DNA of 64,000 nucleotides. Origin: Crossaster papposus. Taxonomy: Eukaryota > Echinodermata > Asteroidea > Velatida > Solasteridae. How positions within the stretch are numbered: the first letter of the stretch is position 1; the number at the start of each line of letters is the position of its first letter. Of the stretch, positions 24,801 to 33,621 are shown in pieces. The stretch covers positions 2,046,001 to 2,110,000 of the forward strand of contig JBAIAA010000352.1 in NCBI GenBank assembly GCA_037893245.1, given 5' to 3'. The notes beneath the pieces are model-generated. The model did not search any database and was not told the origin of the DNA. It was given only the letters and a program-made list of their open reading frames with translations. The position numbers were made by a program, and so were the translations under genes.

Positions 24801-27800
24801 TAGCATGAAAAACCCGTAGAATTTTGGCTGGTAACCTGTTTTTAATGAGCAAGACTTTTTAGTGCTAAGCAATTTTTTGTGCTTAGCAGCTCTATAAATT
24901 GGCCCCAGATGGTCATATGTTGTGTCCTTGGGCAAGCCACTTTATCCCTATTGCCTCTCTCCACACAGGAGTACCGATGGGTACCGGCAATCACTGGGGA
25001 GTTACCCGCGATGGACTAGCATCCCATCCAGGGGGAATAGAAATATTCCCAGTTGTTTTATGCTAGAGTAATGGGAGTTAAACACCGGCCTGTTTAGCGC
25101 GAGCCACATTGGCTCATGACAGGCTTTACTTTACTACTTTCCCAGAAAATTTTTGTTGTTTTTTTCTTTTTCAAAATGACAGCATACTAGATGAAATAAT
25201 TCCAGTTTTAGTGTCATTAACCCTAACCCCCTAGGCCTTACTTTGGGCTAAAGAACTGCGTACTACAGAATACTACTTAGTATTTTGTAGCATTGGGTCT
25301 CTCCATGACTGATGATTAGGTGTGTACTGACAGAGTACAGATACTGCCAACTACAAAATACTAATAGTGGCAATACAGGGCAGTAATACTTACCTGGCAA
25401 AAAATGCAGTAGTCCAGCCTTGACCCATTGTGTCCCAAGTGACAATTTTTGCTGTAGAGTCTACACAGCATACATGGACCATGCACACTCAGCAAGCAGA
25501 GGACCCAATACTAAAAATTACTACAGGCATTGCACACAAGTCAGTGAGAGTACTGCATACTACTTTTTACTACTAGTAGTAAAACGTAGCATTAGGTAGG
25601 GTTCGGGTTAAAGGGATCGTATACGTTTGGTAATTAGAACCCACTGTCCGTTTCAATCCAACCTGTGAAAACTAAGCGATTTTGAGATATTGCCGAAAAT
25701 CTTGAGCGGTAATGTCCACACCAAGAATAATCTGCAGTGGAATACACAATCTGAGAAACGTCACTGCAGTAACGTTTCTCAGATTCAATTTTTTTTGGAT
25801 AAAAAGTGATATATTTTTCCATAACCGCAGTACTTCAAAGTGAAAAGTTTCTAAAAATGCATTATACTATCCAAAGCTGCTGTACTTCTTACCAAGTAAG
25901 TTTGTATTGCCATTAATTTTTGGAGTAATTACCAAACGTATACGATCCCTTTAATACATTTACAACAAGTAAAGCTTTTCAACAGTATTTTGGTTGGTTA
26001 CTTTATGGAAAGCTGCAAAAGGTATATTCCACCTTCGACATAGTATATTTCACCTTTAACCAGTTCGCTCCGGAGGACGTAACTACACGCAAAGTTTTCC
26101 CCAGATTCGAAACGGATGACGCATAAACACGCCACGAGCAAGGCTGGAAATGTCTGTCAGCAGCAAGCAAGGCCGGAAATGCGTGGGTGTGCTTCCCGGT
26201 ACCATCGGCCTGAACCTCAACTCGGATCGAGTGATGTTAAAATAATCCCAGCGCGAACTGGTTAACATTAATCAGAGAATTACCCAACTACTTATCTTAT
26301 AACTTTAATCACGCCTTCTCATATTTGTGGTTTTTTTGCAGTGAAACTCAAAGTGTTCCTGGAAAACTTGTCGAAGGCCTTCTCAGAAAGTACGTCCTGC
26401 CCAGCAGTTGCCCTATGTATTGATGACGCCACTCAATGTTTACCGCATGACATTACAGTTTTCAGTGGGTGTCGACACTAGATCTACACTCACTATATAT
26501 ATGTGACCTGGCACCACGAAATGAATGGAAATTTTTTGAGTTGACATTATTACATTTGTAGAAAGAAGAAGTCCTTAGCTTTCAAATGATGTATTGTGTG
26601 TTGTTGTAGCTTATTCCTAGCCGCCGCTATACTTTTTTTAAATTGCTGAAGTCATGCTCCCTTGTTTTAAGAAAACGGAGTTCAAAGTCTGTGAACCGTG
26701 CCAAACTATACTATCACTCGGTGCAATTCAGCCACAAAAAAACAACACTTTAGAGTTTTAATTGAGGTATACAATTTTGGGATATATGATAAAGAAGGTT
26801 TTTTTTGATGTAAAAATGTTAACAACTTAAAACAGACCTCCCTCCCACTTGAAAAATTGACAATTCGGCCAATAACTTGTTTTAGCCATTCCGCTCATTT
26901 CGTGGTGCCAGGTCGCATATATAAACACCTCACCAAAAGTAAGTCCCCCTCTCAACAGTTCGTCATAACATCGTCAGGTAAAACATTTTACCAATCAAAC
27001 TTAGTTAAAAATAATCCTATGACTGTTTCCTAAATGTTGTTTGAAAATAAAAGATGTCCATAACTTCATGGCTGAATGAGCTCAAATAAATGAAAAAAAA
27101 CTGCCCTTCTCAAAAGTCACAAAAGTTTATGAATGGCTTCTCACTAATGAAAAAAACACCTGTGGTTGAATGCAGTTTAAAATACCCACCAAGTGTACAA
27201 TACTCTAATCTGTAATCAATTCAGGATCATTCAACCATGCAAATCCCTTTCTTGGCTTGGAGCTTAGCACAGTGAGATGTTAGGTGATCAGTCCCATTCC
27301 TTGTCCCAATACACCTTGCAGTTGACAAGCATAGGCCTACTGATTTTTGTTCGTGTTCTTAAATTAAGCATTATGCCCAGACTGTCTGATCAAGACAGGG
27401 CCGTTGCCATTGGTCTTTTACAGACTAATACCCCTGTAAAGCAGGTGGCAGATCAACTTTTGTGACTTTTGAGAAAATGGCAGTTTTTGTCATTAATTTG
27501 AGCTCATTCAGCCATGAAGTCATGGACATCTTTTATTTGTAAACAACACTTAGGAAACAGTCAAAGGATTATTTTCTAACTAAGTTTGATTGGTAAAATG
27601 TTTTACCTGACGATGTTATGACGAATTGTTGAGAGGGGGACTTACTTTTGGTGAGGTGTTTTATATTTACGTCATATTTTTTCATCAGACTGTTTTACCT
27701 GTGTTTGCTTGACAGCCTGCTAAACGGAAAGAAAACCTAACTTTTCAAACTTTGTGGTTTTTTTCTTCAGGAAATTATCCCCAAGCCAGAGAGATCTTGA

Positions 27801-27865
27801 TAAGGCTGAAATACTTCACCAACATCGACGACAAGGTAAAAGACCGACTGGAGAAAGACTTTTAA
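18757..27865 (+). CDS. HSCB: HSCB: iron-sulfur cluster co-chaperone, complete 7-exon gene
   Basis: HSCB is the mitochondrial J-domain co-chaperone that docks the scaffold ISCU to the Hsp70 HSPA9 during iron-sulfur cluster delivery. Exons: 18757-18858, 19525-19823, 21151-21247, 22761-22850, 24428-24569, 26342-26389 and 27771-27865. They total 873 nt, giving 290 residues plus stop; every junction is GT-AG and in phase. Seen: an N-terminal stretch rich in basic and hydroxyl residues (residues 1-30, likely mitochondrial presequence); CWNC at 93-96 and CDAC at 113-116, the metazoan zinc-binding pair; a J domain from about 127 to 200 with HPD at 157-159; and a C-terminal helical domain ending KDRLEKDF. 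Human HSCB is 235 residues, so this protein is longer, mostly in the region before CWNC. The only inferred part is exon 1; exons 2-7 are recognisable by homology. The introns are filled with MITEs. Confidence 0.93.
19154..19374. mobile_element. MITE in HSCB intron 1
   Basis: Inverted arms of about 70 bp (CGCGATAATTTTTTCTGCAG and its complement), with CCAAT in each arm and a TGACGTCA in the centre. The right edge is 150 bp before HSCB exon 2. Confidence 0.78.
19525..19823 (+). CDS. HSCB: HSCB exon 2 (CxxC zinc motif)
   Basis: Begins after a pyrimidine-rich acceptor ending catatag at 19524 and ends CAGTG before gtaatt, leaving two bases of a split Cys codon. It carries CWNC and FFCDAC, as in metazoan HSCB, and the YF..M segment that starts the J domain. 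About 58 residues precede CWNC and look unconserved. Confidence 0.88.
19841..20596 (+). mobile_element. Family D MITE copy 3, split by a family K element
   Basis: The left 30 bp (TTAAAAGGTAGGATACACCA) is separated from the rest of the element by a K insertion at 19871-20218. It ends in the TTAA that starts a CCCTAACTCCC fragment of family F. HSCB intron 2. Confidence 0.85.
19871..20218. mobile_element. Family K element copy 2, nested in D
   Basis: Arms of about 150 bp (GCCATTTGCGTGTGGAATTT and its complement) around a short centre. Shorter than the 10.8-kb copy because the internal duplication is absent. Interrupts D near its AATTG. Confidence 0.85.
20700..21061 (-). mobile_element. Family B MITE copy 1, rearranged
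   Basis: Matches the complement of 26499-26921, ending TTTCGTGGTGCCAGGTCACA. It contains an extra inverted copy of the segment TTAATTGAGCTATACAATTT, making a local hairpin (20740-20870). HSCB intron 2, just before exon 3. Confidence 0.75.
21151..21247 (+). CDS. HSCB: HSCB exon 3 (J-domain helix II and HPD)
   Basis: 97 nt. The first base completes Cys134; the rest reads DETFDVDTAQL to FSITSK and contains LHPDKFS, the HPD loop that stimulates Hsp70 ATPase. The acceptor is taattatag and the donor gtacac. It starts about 90 bp after a family B MITE. Confidence 0.93.
21471..22095 (-). mobile_element. Family D MITE copy 4, split by family G
   Basis: Minus orientation. A family G element is inserted at 21536-21777. 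The right TTAA is shared with the left end of a family E element. HSCB intron 3. Confidence 0.85.
21536..21777. mobile_element. Family G MITE copy 1
   Basis: Ends TTAACCAGTTCGCGCCGG and CCGGCGCGAACTGGTTAA, with interior GGATGACGTATATAAACGC. TTAA at both ends. Nested in D. Confidence 0.88.
22092..22543. mobile_element. Family E MITE copy 1
   Basis: Telomere-like inverted ends TTAACCCTAACCCC and GGGTTAGGGTTAA. The interior is rich in TACTA/TAGTA (CAGAATACTACTTAGTATTT). A second copy lies at 25217-25611. Confidence 0.85.
22761..22850 (+). CDS. HSCB: HSCB exon 4 (J-domain helix III)
   Basis: Thirty whole codons, phase 0 at both ends, acceptor tttatccag and donor gtatgt. It contains VNKAYSTLLKPLPRGLYL, matching the VNDAYKTLL.PL.RGLYLL block typical of HSCB/HscB. 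Confidence 0.94.
23085..23202 (-). mobile_element. Partial family G copy, head-to-head with the next
   Basis: The complement reads TTAACCAGTTCGCATCAG and GGATAAACACGTCACAAGC. It meets the next G copy at a single TTAA (23199-23202). Confidence 0.7.
23199..23433. mobile_element. Family G MITE copy 2
   Basis: Ends TTAACCAGTTCGACCCGG and CCGGCGCGAACTGGTTAA. HSCB intron 4. Confidence 0.88.
23567..23919. mobile_element. MITE, ends TTTTATAACACCTCACTCAC
   Basis: A 28-bp nearly perfect inverted terminus (TATAACACCTCACTCACAGA and its complement). Two GACTATGCGCATAGCAAC-like direct repeats lie inside. HSCB intron 4. Confidence 0.82.
23911..24087. repeat. 177-bp hairpin element
   Basis: Arms of about 80 bp (AATATTGACTGCTTTATTTC, GTTTTACTATACC class) around CTCGGCTTCGCCTCGG. 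It overlaps the right end of the preceding MITE by a few bases, so the two may be one composite element. Confidence 0.8.
24187..24280. repeat. Family O fragment
   Basis: CTGCCCTGAACCTCACAGAA, ACAGGGTCTCC and TGGTACAAAACCTGCC occur in the same order at 44784-44895. Dispersed repeat of unknown class. Confidence 0.6.
24428..24569 (+). CDS. HSCB: HSCB exon 5 (start of C-terminal domain)
   Basis: Forty-seven codons plus one base. It reads LELNGLTIEEGD and then FLMEVMETNETLAE, the family motif FL.E.ME..E.L.E of the domain that binds the ISCU scaffold. The donor is gtcggg, weaker than the other junctions in the gene. Confidence 0.93.
24628..25135 (+). mobile_element. tRNA-derived SINE split by a family C MITE
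   Basis: A-box-like GTGGCCCAGTGGTTAGGA at 24630-24648. After the insertion the SINE body resumes with GTGTCCTTGGGCAAGCCACT and CACAGGAGTACCGATGGGTA, then a tail with GGGGGAATAGAAATATTCCC. HSCB intron 5. Confidence 0.72.
24665..24906. mobile_element. Family C MITE copy 2, inside a SINE
   Basis: Full-length GGGGCCAATTTCATAGAGCT to its complement, with AT on both sides. It separates the SINE's A box from its body. Confidence 0.9.
25217..25611. mobile_element. Family E MITE copy 2
   Basis: TTAACCCTAACCCC to GGGTTCGGGTTAA. Its right TTAA is also the left TTAA of the adjoining H element. Confidence 0.87.
25608..25954. mobile_element. Family H MITE copy 1
   Basis: Ends TTAAAGGGATCGTATACGTT and its complement. 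Contains the central inverted pair AACGTTTCTCAGATT / AATCTGAGAAACGT. TTAA at both ends. Confidence 0.88.
26056..26265. mobile_element. Family G MITE copy 3
   Basis: TTAACCAGTTCGCTCCGG to GCGCGAACTGGTTAA. 77 bp before HSCB exon 6. Confidence 0.87.
26342..26389 (+). CDS. HSCB: HSCB exon 6 (48-nt microexon)
   Basis: A short exon after the acceptor tttttttgcag, with donor gtacgt. It encodes KLKVFLENLSKAFSE, aligning with the helix before the EEAKEIL-type block. The phase is 1 at both ends, so skipping it would keep the frame. Confidence 0.9.
26499..26921. mobile_element. Family B MITE copy 2
   Basis: Ends TATGTGACCTGGCACCACGA and its complement (TCGTGGTGCCAGGTCGCATA). TA-rich flanks. It abuts the Tc1-type element. 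HSCB intron 6. Confidence 0.83.
26922..27663 (+). mobile_element. Deleted Tc1/mariner-type transposon with about 200-bp inverted repeats
   Basis: The left arm (26922-27127) and right arm (27455-27663) are inverted copies starting AACACCTCACCAAAAGTAAG, flanked by TA. The remnant between them encodes a helix-turn-helix transposase start. Long inverted repeats are known from Tc1-type elements. Confidence 0.8.
27373..27465 (+). pseudogene. Tc1-type transposase N-terminal remnant
   Basis: Thirty residues starting MPRLSDQDRAVAIGLLQTN and continuing into KQVADQL, the first helix-turn-helix pattern of Tc1/mariner transposases (R...IG.L.......VA). It runs into the right inverted repeat and stops. No catalytic DDE region is present. 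Confidence 0.7.
27771..27865 (+). CDS. HSCB: HSCB exon 7 (C-terminus and stop)
   Basis: Acceptor ttttttcttcag. It reads NYPQAREILIRLKYF and then TNIDDKV, matching the human A.EIL.KMRYFSNIEEK segment, and stops at TAA 27863-27865. A family K-unrelated hAT-MITE minisatellite begins about 90 bp further on. Confidence 0.94.
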
Positions 27866-27883
27866 AGAAGAAAAAAACCAGAA

Positions 27884-27889
27884 AATAAA
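27884..27889 (+). terminator. HSCB candidate polyadenylation signal
   Basis: AATAAA lies 19 bp after the HSCB stop codon. If used, the 3' UTR would be very short. No cleavage site can be confirmed from sequence alone. Confidence 0.5.
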
Positions 27890-27956
27890 CGGACCCTCTG
27901 AGCAAATCTCGATGCGTCATCACAGTTATAGTTGAGTCTACACTTTCACTCGCAGT

Positions 27957-28472
27957 ATTTTTGTCAAAGCTCATTGAAGTAGCTGGTGATCTGAATTTGG
28001 GACTAGATGACTTGTGATGGACTTGTGATGAGCTTGTGATGGGCTTGTGATGGGCTTGTGATGGACTTTTGATGGACTTTTGATGGACTTGTGATGGGCT
28101 TGTGATGGACTTGTGATGGGCTTGTGATGAGCTTGTGATGGGCTTGTGATGGGCTCGTGATGGGCTCGTGATGGGCTCGTGATGGGCTCGTGATGGGCTC
28201 GTGATGGGCTCGTGATGGGCTCGTGATGGGCTCGTGATGGACTCGAGATGGACTCGAGATGGACTCGAGATGGACTCGAGATGGACTCGAGATGGACTCG
28301 AGATGGACTCGAGATGGACTCGAGATGGACTCGAGATGGACTCGAGATGGACTCGAGATGGACTCCAGATGGACTCGAGATGGACTCGAGATGGACTCGA
28401 GATGGACTCGAGATGGACTCGAGATGACTTTGCCGTGAACTTGCGGTGACCTTGCGATGACCTTGCGATGAC
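27957..28472 (-). mobile_element. hAT-type MITE remnant with 11-bp array, 3' of HSCB
   Basis: The left 55 bp (TTTTGTCAAAGCTCATTGAA, GACTTGTGATGGACTTG) matches the complement of the 62-kb hAT MITE. The rest is an 11-bp array. Confidence 0.75.
28003..28472. repeat. 11-bp minisatellite, copy 1
   Basis: Units change in blocks along the array: GTGATGGACTT, then GTGATGGGCTC, then GAGATGGACTC (about 18 units), then CGGTGACCTTG-like. Block structure indicates successive expansions. Open frames through it are artefacts of its composition. Confidence 0.95.
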
Positions 28473-29192
28473 TTAATTTGTTTGCATGGTATAAGTTTCT
28501 CAATATCCTATTAAAATTTCTAGTACCGGTAGTCAAAATGTATTAATGAAAATGTATTTTTATTTTACATTTGTATTGCATTCTGATACACAATGACACA
28601 ATTTATTGTAAATGCTTGAAGTTGGTGTGTCCGTGCACCCTGAAAATTTGTTTTTCAAATTAACTTGATAATTTTCTAGCATTGTACTTGTTATGAGCTT
28701 TCGAATGAGACACCCCACTCCAAATATTTACCAATGGCGAGTAATTTATTATATAAATTAAAACAATTTATTAGGAACGTCTTCTCATAATTCGCTGGGG
28801 TCCCAGTATGCACAACTGAACTGGAGCGCGCAATCGGCGTAGTGAACTAGTCGAGATTTTCTAGTTTTTATTTCCTGAATATATTTTCTGACTTGATCAA
28901 TCATCATTTAACGTATTGATAGACAGGCCTTTACAAAAAATTATACTTCGGAAACAACAATTTTTAAGCTTCGAGAATTTCCTGAAACGATTTCAAGCCC
29001 ACACTATCAGTCGCATATATATATATCCCTTTTTAAAAGGTTTCAATTATGTTCTTTGAATTCCAAATTTGTGAATAAAAATCTCCTCCGACATTTACAC
29101 CCACTGCCTGAAAGAAGTGAATCAATCAACATTTTCCTGATTAGTTTTCTTGAAAGCGTTTTCAAAATTGATCGATCATAATTTCTATGTTG
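28473..29192. other. No gene; part duplicated downstream
   Basis: 28517-28637 (TTGTATTGCATTCTGATACA, GTTGGTGTGTCCGTGC) recurs at 30668-30776 with the array. The rest is unremarkable AT-rich sequence. Confidence 0.5.
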
Positions 29193-29530
29193 TAAAGGTA
29201 GGATACACTATTGGCAATTGGTTGAATTATCATGAATGGGTGAATTTTTTTTGGGGGGTTGTATTTTACAGTAAATACTTTTACGTTTAACTTGCCTGTC
29301 CAAAGTTATAAAATCATGAATATTGAGAAAAGCGGCGTCCGGGTAGTAATTCTTATGTTCTTTTTTTTCGCGATCGCCGGACGGCGATCGTGAATTGTTT
29401 GATATAAAATTCAATTTTTCGGAACAATAATTACAGATATCTAACGCAATCCTTTGGCTTGCTGGATGCCTACAATCATTATTTACTTTCAAATAAGTAA
29501 GATATTTCCTACTAATTCGGAAGTAAATTT
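29193..29530 (+). mobile_element. Family D MITE copy 5, truncated at right
   Basis: Starts TGTAAAGGTAGGATACACTA. The hairpin CGCGATCGCCGGACGGCGAT is intact. The final 30 bp are missing. Confidence 0.82.
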
Positions 29531-29836
29531 GGGCTATGATTTGGGCTACTCAGATTGTTGGAATTAGAAGAGCCGGCTAAGAGTGTGTCCCAATAATAAT
29601 TATGCATAAAAAAATCACCTTCTCTCTCTAACAAAAAATGTAATAAATCTTAAGTTTTGTAGCATTGTAAAGCACACAATCCTGTAAACTATTTGTTTAT
29701 GCAATCCAAAGATATCTTATTATGTACATGTACCGTTATAGACGCAGATTGTAAATAAAAAATGAATGGTCTGAAGTCGCGAAGTATTGATCCTGGTCGT
29801 TTTTGCCTGCTAAGCGAGTGCTCTACCATTTCATCC

Positions 29837-29837
<1 letters not shown>

Positions 29838-29870
<33 letters not shown>
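29838..29870. repeat. Poly-C tract
   Basis: 33 cytosines following CATCCA. Confidence 0.9.
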
Positions 29871-29871
<1 letters not shown>

Positions 29872-29957
29872 CCCCGCCCTTCCTCCCTCGTGTGCGCACT
29901 ATTTGCGGAAATTACCAAAATGTGCGACACTGAGACGCACATTTGGAAATGGCATTA

Positions 29958-30107
29958 TTTTATTTTATTTAAACTGGCAGCATGCCAGATGGAATAATTT
30001 TACATGGAGGTTAGAATCACTAATATATTTACAGCAAGTAAGCTTTTCAGCAGTATTTTGGCTGCTTACTTTTTGGATTACTGCGAAAAGTATATTACCC
30101 CTTTAAT
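29958..30107. mobile_element. Family P copy
   Basis: GGCAGCATGCCAGATGGAAT to AAAGTATATTACCCCTTTAA, colinear with 49450-49602. Confidence 0.65.
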
Positions 30108-30865
30108 TAAGGCTGGATCCGAATTACTTGGCTGCGGCTTGATATTAAACACGAGTCAATGTAGCATGGTTGCAGCCGCTACCGTAGACTCGTGATGGTA
30201 GCATCAAGCCGCAGCAAAATATGCAAATAACGGCTATTTGCATCGGGGTGGACTCGGGGTGGACTCGGGGTGGACTCGGGGTGGACTCGGGGTGGACTCG
30301 GGGTGGACTCGGGATGGACTCGGGATGGACTCGGGATGGACTCGGGATGGACTCGGGATGGACTCGAGATGGACTCGAGATGGACTCGAGATGGACTCGA
30401 GATGGACTCGAGATGGACTCGAGATGGACTCGAGATGGACTCGAGATGGACTCGAGATGGACTCGAGATGGACTCGAGATGGACTCGAGATGGACTCGAG
30501 ATGGACTCGAGATGGACTCGAGATGGACTCGAGATGGACTCGAGATGGACTCGAGATGGACTCGAGATGGACTCGAGATGGACTCGAGATGGACTCGAGA
30601 TGGACTCGAGATGGACTCGAGATGACTTTTCCGTGAACTTGCGGTGACCTTGCGGTGACTTAATTTTTAGTAGTCAAAATGTATTATTAAAATTATCTTT
30701 TTGTTTAAATTTGTATTGCATTCTGATACACAATGACACAATTTATTGTAAATGCTTAAAGTTGGTGTGTCCGTGCTTTTATGGGGTTGGCCCCAGGTTG
30801 CAGCCGCTACCGTTGACTAGTGTGTAACATCAAGCCGCAGTCAAGTAATTCGAAGACGGCCCATA
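30106..30865. mobile_element. Family Q MITE interrupted by a minisatellite
   Basis: Left half AAGGCTGGATCCGAATTACT plus TTGGCTGCGGCTTGAT; right half (30793-30865) CATCAAGCCGCAGTCAAGTA plus ATTCGAAGACGGCC. The two ends are inverted. The array and its flank (about 30240-30780) lie between them. Confidence 0.7.
30242..30660. repeat. 11-bp minisatellite, copy 2
   Basis: About 36 units: GGGGTGGACTC (6), GGGATGGACTC (5), then GAGATGGACTC (about 24), then the same CCGTGAACTTGCGGTGACC exit as copy 1. A duplicate of the 28-kb array with further expansion. Confidence 0.95.
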
Positions 30866-31130
30866 AGAGCTGTATTGCATTACTAGAGCGCTGGCTCCAT
30901 GTACAAAGTGATGCGAGCTGGGGCCAATTTCATAAAACATGTAACTTGTAAGCACAACAATTTGCTTAGCACAAAAATGTCTTGCTCAGTAAAAAAAGGT
31001 TATCGGCCAAAACTCCAGGTGCTTTTCATTGAAGCCAAAAAAACAGCTTAATACCATTAACAAACAATAAACATCTACGACAATTTTGGTTTGTAACCCA
31101 GTTTTTTCAAAGTGTCCCATAGTCACTATT

Positions 31131-31472
31131 AGGCATACAAAAAAAATGTTATGTTGGCGTAACGGGCCCAACAAAATAGGGTAGGTAGGTTGGGTTTTTT
31201 TTGTTTTTTTTTCCTTCCAGCAATGAAAATGATATGTTTTATAATTGTTTTAGCCGGTAGTATACACGATAGCGTGTCCAGGTTCAATATATACACAATC
31301 CACACACACAACAATGAGAAACGGTCAAAAATGGTTTCAAACGTATTTATAACTAGATTTATATAGATTTTAATCATTAAATTTCGTCCCTTGAAAAAAA
31401 AATATCCAGGGTCGGCCGTATTTTTAGGGTCGGTCGGGTTACGCCAACATAACATTTTTTGTGTGTATGCCT
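31131..31472. mobile_element. Family R MITE nested in the 3-kb element
   Basis: Ends AGGCATACAAAAAAAATGTT and its near-complement, with GTTATGTTGGCGTAAC in each arm. GGGTCGG repeats inside the right arm. Confidence 0.8.
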
Positions 31473-32762
31473 TAGTGACTCCATCGGACAAATAGAAATT
31501 AGGAAACCTGCCACACTCCCATGAAATAAATGAAAAATAGCTAGACAGTTCTCACTATTCCACGTACAATATACAAACTTATTTATTAACACCGATCCAT
31601 CCCCAAACAAACCCCAAATCTAATAGAATTTACAAAATACAAAATTCACAAGTTTCTTGACTTGTATAAATTCAGGTATAGCTTTCCTCCAACTGCAATC
31701 AAAATTCAGGAATTCCTCTAACCTCCAATAAATTCACAATCTCCAAAATCTGGTACCAATACTTCCAATAATCTCAAAACTTTCAAAATTTCACTTGCAA
31801 TTTTAACACACTTCAATTAAAATTATAGAATTCCTCCAACCTTCAATAAATTCACTATTTCCAAAATCGGGTATTCTCAATACTTCCAATAATCTCAAAA
31901 CTTTCAAATTTCACTTGCAATTTTAACACACTCCAATTATATTAATTTCAATACCCGACGAAACTTTAGAGTACAACGACCGACTCTTAACTTTTCAATA
32001 TATACTTAATCTTTTCTTTCCTTTTTTGTTTCTTCGTAATTTTACAACCCATACACTTTACTATAATATCAAATAGCAATGGGTTAATGTTCCGAGATGG
32101 CCACGCGGTTTATAGATATAAAAGATGCTGGGCTAGGTGTTCCCGGTCACGTCTACATATGTAGTGTCGGCCCCCGATTCCCGTCCAAACAGATACCGGT
32201 GGTATGTCACTTGTAACAGGTACGGTAGTGGAAGTTCAGGTAGACCTCGGGTAGACGTCGGCACCCAACAGAGAGGCTATTAAAAGTAGCCTACTTCAAA
32301 TCCCGGACTTTCGTGCCATCTAGAGAATTAATATACCAAATCCAATTCACTACAAACCTTAAATGTTCAGTACTAAAAACCCTAATTATGTTATCCCCAT
32401 GTCTTTACAAAGACAATTACAATCATATTAAATGAATCAACATGAAATTGTTGACATATAAACCAAAATTATCAACTTACGGTTAGGAGTATCTTCACTC
32501 GAATAAATCAAAGGGTACTGCTTGTCATGAAAGGCTGTCAATAACAGCAAATTGTTTGTTAGCTATCGTGGCGCATGAACAAGCCAATTTTGTCCTGCAA
32601 TTTGTCGACCCTTCTACCATCGAGCTCTGATCTGATCTGATCTCTAACTGACTAGGCCGCACCCCAAGAATTGCTGACCAAATACTTCAGGCTCACTAAC
32701 CATGGCACAACACACATACCAACAACACCCATACAATCAGCATTCAACCATACATCACGTAA
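31473..32762. other. Unassigned interior of the 3-kb element
   Basis: Tandem-like repetition of TCCTCCAACCT(T)CAATAAATTCAC with ACTTCCAATAATCTCAAAAC (31720-31930) gives about two 120-bp units. No coding domain seen. Confidence 0.45.
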
Positions 32763-33621
32763 TACGGAAGCCCGTTAGGGCCAGGTACCTCTTTCTCTTT
32801 CACAGAGGTTCGTTTCTCTTTCACAGAGGTTCGTTTCTCTTTCACAGAGGTTCGTTTCTCTTTCGCGGTGGTGCGTTTCTCTTTCAGAACGTGTGTCTCT
32901 TTCTTTCAAGGGGCAAGTCCATTTTTCACAGGGGTGCATTCATCATGTATTGCGATTAAGTCGCGGCCGCGAGTTAGTATGTCGCGGCCGCGACTTATTA
33001 TGTCGCGGCCGCGACTTATTATGTCGCGGCCGCGACTTAATTATGTCGCGGCCGCGACTTACTAACTCGCGGCCGCGACTTAATTAAGTCGCGGCCGCGA
33101 CATAATAAGTCGCGGCCGCGACATAATTAAGTCGCGGCCGCGAGTTAGTAAGTCGCGGCCGCGACATAATTAAGTCGCGGCCGCGAGTTAGTATGTCGCG
33201 GCCGCGACTTATTATGTCGCGGCCGCGACTTACTAACTCGCGGCCGCGACTTAATTAAGTCGCGGCCGCGACATAATAAGTCGCGGCCGCGACATAATTA
33301 AGTCGCGGCCGCGCCGCTTAATTAAGTCGCGGCCGCGAGTTAGTAAGTCGCGGCCGCGACATAATTAAGTCGCGGCCGCGACATAATAAGTCGCGGCCGC
33401 GACATAATAAGTCGCGGCCGCGACATACTAACTCGCGGCCGCGACTTAATCGCAATACATGATAAATGCACCCCTGTGAAAAATGGACTTGCCCCTTGAA
33501 AGAGAGAGACACACGTTCTGAAAGAGAAACGCACCACCGCGAAAGAGAAACGAACCTCTGTGAAAGAGAAACGAACCTCTGTGAAAGAGAAAGAGGTACC
33601 TGGCCCTAACGGGCTTCCGTA
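32763..33621. repeat. Foldback element: 859-bp palindrome
   Basis: Outer arms 32763-32958 and 33449-33621 are inverted copies from ACGGAAGCCCGTTAGGGCCA inward. Each carries TTTCACAGAGGTTCGTTTCT units (three left, two right). The centre is the NotI-site array. Long inverted repeats with internal short repeats match the foldback (FB/TU) type known in flies and sea urchins; the assignment is inference. Confidence 0.88.
32959..33448. repeat. NotI-palindrome array (23 units)
   Basis: Twenty-three units of TCGCGGCCGCGA (itself palindromic, holding a NotI site) separated by 8-10 bp linkers of four types: CTTATTATG, CTTAATTAAG, CTTACTAAC and GTTAGTA(T/A)G with their complements. One unit (33316) is altered to GCGGCCGCGCCGC. 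Confidence 0.97.

Larger units (their letters stand above)
25160..26040. mobile_element. Family P element split by E and H
   Basis: The left piece (AAAATGACAGCATACTAGAT, AATAATTCCAGTTTTAGTG) ends at 25216. The right piece resumes at 25954 with TACATTTACAACAAGTAAAG and ends AAAGGTATATTCCACCTT. Intact relatives lie at 29.96 and 49.45 kb. Confidence 0.68.

Noticed and set aside
29762..30106. Proline-run frames over the poly-C tract (also 39431-39685 and 61608-61882)
   Set aside because: Homopolymer translation only; no coding signal around them.
30221..30647. Reading frames of MDSRWTRDGLE repeats (also 28003-28536)
   Set aside because: The same arithmetic as the other 11-bp array. The frames are interchangeable and none has a start context or flanking domain.
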